Assembly: GCA_900764725.1 (NCBI GenBank)
Contig: CAAFPB010000468.1
Location: 1 to 5,062 of the forward strand
Reading direction: 5' to 3'
Source: an uncultured Catenibacterium sp.
Lineage (GTDB): Bacteria; Bacillota_I; Bacilli_A; Erysipelotrichales; Coprobacillaceae
DNA: 5,062 bases
The notes under the pieces were generated by a model. It ran no database searches, was not told the DNA's origin, and was given only the letters and a program-made list of their open reading frames with translations. Positions 1 to 5,062 of the stretch are shown piece after piece (the stretch's first letter is position 1; each line of letters starts with the position of its first letter). The position numbers were made by a program, and so were the translations under genes.

Positions 1-11
1 CATTTTCGATA

Positions 12-50
12 CCTCGCTATTCATAATATATTAATTTTAACACGTACCAA
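12..50 (-). promoter_or_regulatory. Weak possible divergent promoter and ribosome binding site
   Basis: Read on the minus strand, there is TTGGTA (50-45), a 16-base spacer and TATTAT (28-23). GAGG (15-12) follows, then an ATG at 3-1 that would begin a protein running out of the window. The leader would be almost absent, because the predicted start of transcription falls about on the ribosome binding site. In DNA this AT-rich such matches arise easily, so this is a weak call. Confidence 0.2.
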
Positions 51-345
51 TATCCGTTGCATTAAATATCGATGGTATATATTACAAATTCGGGCAAATT
101 ATGATTTCCTCTTTCGATTGATTATTTATTCTGATAAGAAAATCATTTCATGATCTTAGCTGTGCTTGTATACAGAATAGCTTTTTACATCCAATGGTAT
201 ATCAACTCGAACTTATATTTTACGGAAGTATTAAATCTAAATTCTATTTTGATTAACTGTCAGGATAATATGTTTAAATATACAGAACTAATAGTTGTGA
301 TAAACAGGAACAATTAATTTGAACTATTATAATAATCATAAAAGC

Positions 346-374
346 ACAATTGTGTCGATTAAATATAATATAAT
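346..374 (+). promoter_or_regulatory. Probable promoter of the regulator-holin-lysozyme cluster
   Basis: Two overlapping perfect TATAAT boxes lie at 364-369 and 369-374, about 50 bases before the regulator's ATG. No good TTGACA box sits at the right distance: the sequence 17 bases upstream of the second box is ACAATT. A strong -10 with a poor -35 would fit a promoter needing an activator, possibly the encoded region-4-like protein acting on its own gene. That is inference. Transcription would start about 381, inside the palindrome at 379-396. Confidence 0.4.
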
Positions 375-378
375 ACAT

Positions 379-396
379 TTGTAAAACGTTTTACAA
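379..396. promoter_or_regulatory. Perfect 18-bp palindrome, likely operator
   Basis: TTGTAAAACGTTTTACAA is exactly self-complementary, with a central CG. It lies 5-22 bases after the predicted -10 box, so it covers the expected transcription start and early leader, a classic place for a repressor to block transcription. The AAAACGTTTT core with central CG resembles operators of LacI/GalR-family repressors, but no such regulator is encoded here. It could instead bind the region-4-like protein or a phage-type repressor. It is not followed by a T run, so it is unlikely to be a terminator. Confidence 0.55.
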
Positions 397-422
397 TTTA
401 TAAGAAGAGGAGTAAGTAGGCA

Positions 423-761
423 ATGGTTTATTCTAATGAAGAAATTGAACTTACTCTAAACTTCTACTCTATTGCTAAAGTACATTTGGATAATTTAAAT
501 CAAGCAATACAGTTTAAAGAGTTGAATGATCACGAAAAGAATGAATATATGTTCTACTCACATATTGTATCTAAAGTTAATTATTGGTTAAAAGCACTAT
601 TACCAGATGAACTTGAAATTATTGCTTTGCGTAATTTTGAGAATAAAACATTTGATCTTATTTCTATTCATGTGGGTTATGCTAATCATAGTTCTATTGT
701 AAGAAAATATAAGAGTATTATTAACAAAGTGAGAAAACTGAATAATGAACAATTTTGTTAA
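423..761 (+). CDS. Sigma-70 region 4-like / ArpU-type phage transcriptional regulator
   Basis: A 112-residue cytoplasmic protein. Residues 1-55 are mostly helical and charged. Residues 56-103 match the pattern of sigma-70 region 4: a leader helix (LLPDELEIIALRNF), then a helix-turn-helix around 76-102 (FDLISIHVGYANHSSIVRKY). There is no room for sigma region 2, so it cannot be a full sigma factor by itself. This size and pattern are typical of ArpU/RinA-like activators of late phage genes. Region-4-only activators also control some bacteriocin loci; I recall BacL2 of Enterococcus bacteriocin 41. The start is supported by AGAGGAG (406-412), 10 bases before the ATG. The last 17 bases overlap the holin gene, which links its expression to the lysis genes. 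Likely role, inferred: activator of this cassette. The family is fairly sure; the targets are not shown. Confidence 0.7.
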   Translation: MVYSNEEIELTLNFYSIAKVHLDNLNQAIQFKELNDHEKNEYMFYSHIVSKVNYWLKALLPDELEIIALRNFENKTFDLISIHVGYANHSSIVRKYKSIINKVRKLNNEQFC

Positions 762-1197
762 GAATATAGATAAAGTGTATTCTATTGTATTATCTATTCT
801 TACAATTGCTATGGATAAACATTGGATTTTATTTATGGTGCTATTACTGTTAAATATTCTTGATACATTAACAGGATGGATAAAATCAAGAATAAATAAT
901 AAAGAAAATTCAATGGCAGGATTGAAAGGAATTGCAAAGAAAGTAGCTCAATGGATATTAGTTTTATTGTCTTTTATAATTCCAGTATGTTTTGAAGAAT
1001 TAGGAAATATAATTCACATCGATTTGGCAATATTAACGTTTTTAGGCTGGTATGTTTTAATTTCGTTAATCATTAATGAGTATCGTAGTATTTTAGAAAA
1101 TCTTGTAGAAGCTGGATTCGATGTGCCACAGATTCTTGTTAAAGGTTTAGAAGTAGCTTCTCAAAACATAGAAAGCATGGTAGAAAACAATGAGTAA
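745..1197 (+). CDS. Phage / toxin-secretion type holin
   Basis: A 150-residue membrane protein. Hydrophobic segments lie at about 26-46, 67-83 and 92-111, with a further weakly hydrophobic stretch at 11-23. The family signature is visible: LDTLTG at 39-44, then a basic loop with a glycine-rich GLKGIAKK motif at 59-66, and after the last helix the SILENL...P pattern (115-128) common in Bacillota holins of the 4.1 / TcdE-UtxA group. Such proteins form pores in the cytoplasmic membrane that let endolysins, or in some clostridia large toxins, leave the cell. The start lies inside the regulator gene and has only a weak ribosome binding site (GTGAG, 730-734), so translation is probably coupled. The end overlaps the lysozyme gene by 8 bases. 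Holin followed directly by lysozyme is a textbook lysis pair. What it releases beyond that enzyme is inference. Confidence 0.88.
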   Translation: MNNFVKNIDKVYSIVLSILTIAMDKHWILFMVLLLLNILDTLTGWIKSRINNKENSMAGLKGIAKKVAQWILVLLSFIIPVCFEELGNIIHIDLAILTFLGWYVLISLIINEYRSILENLVEAGFDVPQILVKGLEVASQNIESMVENNE

Positions 1198-2032
1198 TTA
1201 TATTATAGATATTTCATATCATAACGGGAAAGTAGATTTAAGCAAGGCAAAGGAATCTATTTCTGGTGTTGTAGCTAGATGCTCTTATGGATGGAGTTCT
1301 GGAAATATTGACAAGCAGTGGAACAATAATGCGAAACAAGCAAATGAGTTAGGCATTCCATTATTTGCTTATCATTTTTGTTATGCTAGAAACGAATATG
1401 AAGCTAAAAGAGAAGCATATTTAGCTTTGCAGGCATGCAGTAAATATCAGGTATGTGTTATTTATTATGATATTGAGTATTCTGATTATCAGGGCAGTTT
1501 GAGTAATGACATGTATTATAAGATTGCTAAAGCATTTTGTGATGTTATTGAAGGAGCAGGTTATTCTGCTGGAATATATGCCAATCAGGACTGGTTTAAA
1601 AACAAGCTTACAAATAATGGCTTTTCTGCATGGACGTTATGGATTGCTAATTATGGGCTTAACAATGGGTATAATAATTGGGACAATAAGATTCAATACA
1701 ATCCTTTTGGAAATGTATTATTGCATCAGTTCACTTCGAATGCCAGAAAAGGTGTTTTAAGAAATATAAAAGGAATAGATTCAAAGTTTTTGGACTGTAG
1801 TTATGATCATGGTCTGATTAATACTTTTTATAAGGTAAAAAACAAAGCTAGTAATTTAAACGTTGGAGATAGTGTGCGTGTTAAGGCTGGTTCAAAGTGG
1901 TATGATGGTCAGTCAATCGCAAATTGTGTATTTAAAAATCAATATGAAGTAATTCAAATCAAAGGTGATAGAGTAGTAATTGGGGTAAACGGTAAAGTAA
2001 CAGGAGCAATTTCATTAGATAGTTTATATTAA
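1190..2032 (+). CDS. GH25 lysozyme (muramidase) endolysin with SH3-like domain
   Basis: A 280-residue cell-wall hydrolase. Residues 3-210 follow the GH25 pattern: IDIS at 5-8 (Asp7), FAYHF at 59-63, the catalytic DIE motif at 94-96 (Asp94, Glu96), GIYAN at 128-132, LWIANYG at 150-156, LHQFTS at 178-183 and a late acidic site (GID at 195-197 or LDCSYD at 201-206). Known family activity is cleavage of the N-acetylmuramic acid to N-acetylglucosamine bond in peptidoglycan. Residues about 222-280 look like an SH3-type wall-binding domain, including VGDSVRVKAGSKWYDG. There is no signal peptide, so export must depend on the holin encoded just upstream. The start lies within the holin gene's end (ATGAGTAA) and lacks a clear ribosome binding site, pointing to coupled translation. 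All key acidic residues appear intact, so it should be active. Confidence 0.92.
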   Translation: MSNYIIDISYHNGKVDLSKAKESISGVVARCSYGWSSGNIDKQWNNNAKQANELGIPLFAYHFCYARNEYEAKREAYLALQACSKYQVCVIYYDIEYSDYQGSLSNDMYYKIAKAFCDVIEGAGYSAGIYANQDWFKNKLTNNGFSAWTLWIANYGLNNGYNNWDNKIQYNPFGNVLLHQFTSNARKGVLRNIKGIDSKFLDCSYDHGLINTFYKVKNKASNLNVGDSVRVKAGSKWYDGQSIANCVFKNQYEVIQIKGDRVVIGVNGKVTGAISLDSLY

Positions 2033-2082
2033 TGAGATGCGAAAGGCACAATGGTGCTTCTGAATGAATGTATGATAAAAAT

Positions 2083-2110
2083 GTAGAAAGAATACCGGTA
2101 TGAATTCTAC
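2083..2110. repeat. Interrupted 28-bp palindrome in the spacer
   Basis: GTAGAA (2083-2088) pairs with TTCTAC (2105-2110), and the perfect palindrome ATACCGGTAT (2092-2101) sits exactly on the same centre. The only unpaired positions are AGA and GAA between the arms. As DNA this could be a two-fold symmetric protein-binding site. As RNA it could form a hairpin with an internal loop, 20 bases before the ribosome binding site of the next gene. It has no T tail, so an intrinsic terminator is unlikely. Confidence 0.45.
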
Positions 2111-2129
2111 GTAAAGTAGTTATCAAAAT

Positions 2130-2135
2130 AGGAGG
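2130..2135 (+). promoter_or_regulatory. Strong ribosome binding site of the BacA-like gene
   Basis: A full AGGAGG lies 9 bases before the ATG at 2145. It fixes this start and contrasts with the weak sites of the holin and lysozyme genes, suggesting that the BacA-like protein is made in larger amounts per transcript. Confidence 0.8.
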
Positions 2136-2144
2136 ATAGTAATA

Positions 2145-4421
2145 ATGGCAGATGAAAATGTTAGAAAGGCACAGAAATATTTAAACAGTATGTATGGTCA
2201 TCGTTCCGAATGGGTAAAGCTGGATGAGGACGGTATGACTGGTACAGGTACATGTAAGGGGATTATCAGAGCCTTTCAGATTGAAAATGGAATCTCTCCA
2301 GTAACAGGAACAGTAGGAAATATCACTTTAAATAAAATGAGATCTTTAAGTGATATTTCAAAAATGAATGCTAATGATCCAGGAAATCCAAATGTATGCA
2401 TTCTGCAGTGCGCATTGTTTGTAAAGGGGTATAATGCTGGAGGAATTACAGGAGTTTATTATACGACTGGAGTGAATGCTGTAAAGCAGTACCAGAGTGA
2501 TGCAGGACTTCCAGTAACAGGCATCATTGACTGGAAAGTTTGGATGGGACTAGTATCAATCAACTGGTTTAAAAAGACAAATGATGGAGACAAGATGATT
2601 GTAAAAATCCAGCAGCAGTTGAATGCAGACTGGTCTGATATCATTGGTGTAGGTCCATGTGATGGTATTGTCTCAAGATTTACTTCTTATGCATTAATTG
2701 CAGCACTACAGGCTGCTGAAGGTATTTATACAAGCTTTATTGGCAGTATTGACAAAAGAAATTTTGGTGATCAGACAGTGGCAAAATTTCCTGCTGTATT
2801 AAAACAGGGAAAGAATGGAAGTTATGTAAAGTATAATAAGCTTGTTCAATACGGCTTGTACTTGAATGGATATGATGCTGGAAGATTTGATGGTAACTTT
2901 GACAGTAGCACTAAGTCCAAGGTTGAAGCATTCCAGGAGTTCTATGCATTAACTGGAATTGGACTAGTGACATCTGGAGAAGTAAACTGTGCAACAATGA
3001 AATCACTTTTAACAAGTAAAGGTGATACAGGAAGAAAAGCAAAGGCATGTGACTGCTCAACAGTATTAAATAAGCAGCAGGCACTAGATATTAAGAATGC
3101 GGGATATCAGGTGGTAGGTAGATATCTGACAGGAACAGCAAATAGAAAGAGAAAGTTCATCACATTTGAAGAAATCAAAAACCTTGAAAGTGCTGGATTA
3201 AGAGTATTCCCTATCTATCAGGATGGTGGATATAAAGTACAGTATTTTCAGAATCTGAGTCAGGGAATTGAAGATGCACATACAGCAATTACAGCAGCTA
3301 AGAGAATCGGTGTTCCTAAAGGAACAACCATCTATTTTGCAGTAGACTTTGACTGCTATGATTATCAGATGAAATCATTTATTGTCCCATACTTCGAGAA
3401 ACTGAATTATGTATTTAAGAGTGAAACAAATAATAAAAAATATAAAGTCGGAATTTATGCACCAAGATATATCTGCTCTTATATCAGTAATAAAGGCTTA
3501 GCGGAATACTCATTTGTAGCTGATATGTCAAGCGGATACAGTTGCAATTTAGGTTATCGTATTCCGGAGAATTGGGCATTTGATCAGTTCTTTGAATTTA
3601 ATGAGAGAACAGGTGGGCAATTCCCTTCAAGTCCTTCATTTGATTTAGATAAGGTAGGCTATTCAGGTAGTGATAAAGGTATTACAACATTTGATAAAGT
3701 GGATTATATGTCACCGGATGAACTGGCAGAGAAAAACTCAGATCAGATGATAGAAGAACAAAAAGATCAATTCGTTTGTAATATTCTAGAAAAATTAGGA
3801 TATTTAAATAAAGTTGTGAAGTCAAACATTGTATATGAGAAAGAGTCTACAGTTGCTGCAATTCCTACAGATGGATGTACAATTTTTGTATCTTATAAAA
3901 GTTCCCATACTTTTACACCTGATAATGAATTTAGTAAAAAACCTATTTATATTGAAATGGATAATACCGGATTGTTAACTACAACATGTGATAACCAAAT
4001 TAAGGATTTAACTGCTGGCTTGGAGATTCAGGGAAAAGATATCGTAAGAATACTAGATGGTACAGTAGATGGCCTAAGGGAAGTGGCAATCTCTATGAAG
4101 GCTGGAAAAATTGGTATGAAGGTTGGAGTAAAGGATAATTGTCCTGTATATACAATTCTCTTCACAACAAAAGATATTCTTCCTGATCGAGATACAGTAG
4201 ATTATGAAATGACAACTGAAATTAATTTTAAAATCATGCCTAGTATTTCAGGTGATGGTAAGCAGCCAAAATACGAAATCAATTGGGAAAAAGCATTAGA
4301 AGTAGACCCAAGTAAAACGGCTACTTTAATGTTATCTTTAACATTCAGAACTACTGAATGCTTACTTGCTATAATTGCATATTTGTTGTCAAAGAAAGTT
4401 ATCGTTTCCGTGAGTAATTAA
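2145..4421 (+). CDS. BacA-like (DUF1906, GH25-like) protein with peptidoglycan-binding repeats; candidate lytic bacteriocin
   Basis: A 758-residue protein with no signal peptide. Peptidoglycan-binding type 1-like repeats lie at about 5-66, 84-137 and 226-289, with a more degenerate copy at about 148-195. Typical pieces are KAVQKYQ-like helices (NAVKQYQSDAGLPVTG at 111-126; KVEAFQEF at 259-266). Residues about 301-510 form a DUF1906/BacA-like glycoside-hydrolase barrel: CDCS (302-305), GYQVVGRYLTG (320-330), FPIYQDGG (355-362), IYFAVDFD (396-403), KVGIYAP (434-440) and AFDQF (478-482). The expected catalytic pair reads DFD (Asp401, Asp403), not the DxE of true lysozymes. Residues about 520-758 are a mixed, probably strand-rich region matching no domain I know, ending in a short hydrophobic stretch (740-757). 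Wall binding is well supported; glycan cleavage is plausible but unproven. It sits after the holin-lysozyme pair and before a small membrane protein, an arrangement like bacA in Enterococcus bacteriocin 41. Alternative: a prophage wall-binding or tail-associated protein. Confidence 0.75.
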   Translation: MADENVRKAQKYLNSMYGHRSEWVKLDEDGMTGTGTCKGIIRAFQIENGISPVTGTVGNITLNKMRSLSDISKMNANDPGNPNVCILQCALFVKGYNAGGITGVYYTTGVNAVKQYQSDAGLPVTGIIDWKVWMGLVSINWFKKTNDGDKMIVKIQQQLNADWSDIIGVGPCDGIVSRFTSYALIAALQAAEGIYTSFIGSIDKRNFGDQTVAKFPAVLKQGKNGSYVKYNKLVQYGLYLNGYDAGRFDGNFDSSTKSKVEAFQEFYALTGIGLVTSGEVNCATMKSLLTSKGDTGRKAKACDCSTVLNKQQALDIKNAGYQVVGRYLTGTANRKRKFITFEEIKNLESAGLRVFPIYQDGGYKVQYFQNLSQGIEDAHTAITAAKRIGVPKGTTIYFAVDFDCYDYQMKSFIVPYFEKLNYVFKSETNNKKYKVGIYAPRYICSYISNKGLAEYSFVADMSSGYSCNLGYRIPENWAFDQFFEFNERTGGQFPSSPSFDLDKVGYSGSDKGITTFDKVDYMSPDELAEKNSDQMIEEQKDQFVCNILEKLGYLNKVVKSNIVYEKESTVAAIPTDGCTIFVSYKSSHTFTPDNEFSKKPIYIEMDNTGLLTTTCDNQIKDLTAGLEIQGKDIVRILDGTVDGLREVAISMKAGKIGMKVGVKDNCPVYTILFTTKDILPDRDTVDYEMTTEINFKIMPSISGDGKQPKYEINWEKALEVDPSKTATLMLSLTFRTTECLLAIIAYLLSKKVIVSVSN

Positions 4422-4423
4422 TA

Positions 4424-4453
4424 TTCCTATATTAAAATATGATATGCTATAAT
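4424..4453 (+). promoter_or_regulatory. Extended -10 promoter of the last gene
   Basis: TGCTATAAT (4445-4453) is a perfect extended -10 element. A poor -35-like TTCCTA lies 18 bases upstream (4424-4429), which extended -10 promoters tolerate. Transcription would begin about 4460, only about 18 bases before the chosen ATG at 4478. The upstream in-frame ATG at 4439 would then not be on this transcript. An own promoter would let this gene be expressed when the lytic genes are off, as expected of an immunity gene. Confidence 0.6.
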
Positions 4454-4464
4454 GTAATACATAT

Positions 4465-4472
4465 GAGGGGGA
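4465..4472 (+). promoter_or_regulatory. Ribosome binding site deciding the start of the last gene
   Basis: GAGGGGGA lies 5 bases before the ATG at 4478. The in-frame ATG at 4439 has no purine-rich site before it and precedes the predicted transcription start. The shorter protein of 168 residues is therefore preferred over 181. Confidence 0.75.
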
Positions 4473-4477
4473 TAAGT

Positions 4478-4984
4478 ATGGAGATTACAATAAAAAATAA
4501 TAAGCTAAATTATGAGATATTAAAGAAGAATGGCCAATATTTTTTCCCATCGAGTTTTGTATTAATTTTTAAACTAGTTTCATTATATTATGTTGTATTG
4601 ATATTAATAAGCATTTTTAGGAATCGATTTAAACTATGGACAATATTTATTGTGCCACTAGCAATTATCGTTGTTAAAATACTAATCAATTATTTTGCTA
4701 GAAAATTAATAGATGTTCATAAGGAATTATTTAATAAAGAAGAAACCTCTTTTGATTTAGTGTTTTTAGATAACGGCATAGATGTAGTAGAAGAAACACA
4801 ACATCATTTAACGGAATATAAAAGTATAAAAGAAGTAATAGATTCAGGAACACTTATTGTGATTCAAGTTAAAGAAGATGCACCTATTTATTTTGAAAAG
4901 AAGAACGCTACAAAAGATCAATATGAGGAAATAAGGAATATCTTCGAAAAGAATAATATACTTTGTAATATGAAAGAACTCTAA
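4478..4984 (+). CDS. Small YcxB-like membrane protein; candidate immunity protein
   Basis: A 168-residue protein starting MEITIKNNKL. Two transmembrane helices lie at about 24-47 and 52-73, separated by a short basic turn (FRNRFK, 47-52). They are followed by a soluble, probably strand-rich domain at about 89-160 with the sequence feel of YcxB-like proteins: SFDLVFLDNGIDV, a central EYKSIKEV, then TLIVIQ, PIYFEKK and a final helix QYEEIRNIF. The turn's charges suggest that both ends face the cytoplasm. It lies 56 bases after the BacA-like gene on the same strand but seems to have its own promoter, and it is more AT-rich than that gene. Position and topology suggest self-protection from the released lytic protein, like bacI downstream of bacA. 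This is inference: YcxB-like proteins have no settled function, and I see no residue that proves immunity. Confidence 0.6.
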   Translation: MEITIKNNKLNYEILKKNGQYFFPSSFVLIFKLVSLYYVVLILISIFRNRFKLWTIFIVPLAIIVVKILINYFARKLIDVHKELFNKEETSFDLVFLDNGIDVVEETQHHLTEYKSIKEVIDSGTLIVIQVKEDAPIYFEKKNATKDQYEEIRNIFEKNNILCNMKEL

Positions 4985-5062
4985 ATGATCAATCTATTTT
5001 TATTTGATAGCGAGTGACTTAGAAGATAGTAATACTTTTTCTTTTCATAAATAGAATAAGAG

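Larger units (their letters stand above)
1..422. other. Non-coding leader region upstream of the regulator gene
   Basis: This AT-rich stretch contains no open reading frame of useful length on either strand, no recognisable tRNA or rRNA, and no CRISPR-like repeat. Its right end (about 346-412) carries the likely promoter, palindrome and ribosome binding site of the regulator gene. Its left edge carries a weak promoter-like pair reading leftward, with CAT at 1-3, a possible start codon of a divergent gene lying outside the window. A long non-coding leader with no phage tail or structural gene reading into the cassette is unlike the usual position of a lysis module inside a prophage. What lies to the left is not visible. 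Confidence 0.6.
2033..2144. other. Intergenic spacer between lysozyme and BacA-like gene
   Basis: These 112 bases break the overlapping gene run. They contain a small hairpin (GCAC-AATG-GTGC, 2046-2057), the interrupted palindrome at 2083-2110 and a strong ribosome binding site. I see no convincing -35/-10 pair and no stem followed by a T run, so neither a promoter nor a terminator can be firmly placed here. The downstream gene may be read through from upstream or have an atypical promoter. Confidence 0.5.

Noticed and set aside
155..187. Possible terminator: AGCT repeated around TGTATACA, then TTTTT
   Set aside because: The stem is only about 4-6 pairs with a bulge and AT-rich; not convincing as an intrinsic terminator.
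72..202. ATGGTATAT repeated at 72-80 and 194-202
   Set aside because: A single 9-base repeat in AT-rich DNA is readily due to chance.
811..813. Internal ATG (codon 23) of the holin as a second start giving a holin/antiholin pair
   Set aside because: No ribosome binding site precedes it; dual starts cannot be claimed from this sequence.
1506..1760. An 84-codon plus-strand open frame inside the lysozyme gene
   Set aside because: It lies wholly within the GH25 catalytic domain in another frame, has no ribosome binding site and no family resemblance.
2459..2644. A 61-codon minus-strand open frame inside the BacA-like gene
   Set aside because: It overlaps conserved peptidoglycan-binding repeat coding sequence and shows no start signal.
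4418..4435. Inverted repeat TTAATA/TATTAA across the stop codon of the BacA-like gene
   Set aside because: Six A-T pairs only and no T run; expected by chance in such AT-rich DNA.
4439..4477. Longer start for the last gene, adding 13 residues
   Set aside because: It has no ribosome binding site and overlaps the likely -10 box; ATG 4478 has GAGGGGGA correctly spaced.
4985..5062. Tail after the last gene, with ATCAA/TTGAT arms (4988-5008) and a T-rich run near 5035-5044
   Set aside because: The arms are short with an 11-base loop and are not next to the T run; no terminator or gene can be supported.

Overview
The window is AT-rich (about 25-45% G+C in the lines I counted) and comes from a low-GC Bacillota, probably a gut- or mouth-type clostridium, erysipelotrich or enterococcus relative. 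I cannot name the species. Strong AGGAGG-type ribosome binding sites, tightly overlapping genes and the protein families all fit that group.

Layout. Positions 1-422 are non-coding. They hold a weak possible promoter pointing out of the window on the minus strand and, next to the first gene, two overlapping TATAAT boxes followed by a perfect 18-bp palindrome. Then come five plus-strand genes: (1) 423-761, a small regulator resembling sigma-70 region 4 or the phage ArpU family; (2) 745-1197, a phage/toxin-secretion type holin; (3) 1190-2032, a GH25 lysozyme with a C-terminal SH3-like domain. These three overlap by 17 and 8 bases and look translationally coupled. After a 112-base gap with an interrupted palindrome comes (4) 2145-4421, a 758-residue protein with peptidoglycan-binding repeats, a GH25-like BacA/DUF1906 domain and an unassigned C-terminal domain of about 235 residues. 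Last is (5) 4478-4984, a small two-helix membrane protein of YcxB-like shape, with its own likely extended -10 promoter. Positions 4985-5062 hold nothing I can support.

How it may work. No phage structural gene is visible, and the regulator sits directly on the lysis genes. Neither cell-wall enzyme has a signal peptide, so the holin is the obvious route out. The set (region-4-like activator, holin, SH3-bearing wall hydrolase, BacA-like protein, small membrane protein last) recalls, from memory, the lytic bacteriocin 41 locus of Enterococcus faecalis (bacL1, bacL2, two small ORFs, bacA, bacI) and holin/endolysin-based (type 10) secretion. My main hypothesis is a domesticated phage-lysis cassette that releases a BacA-like lytic bacteriocin, with the last gene as a candidate immunity protein. 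A prophage lysis-module remnant is the main alternative.
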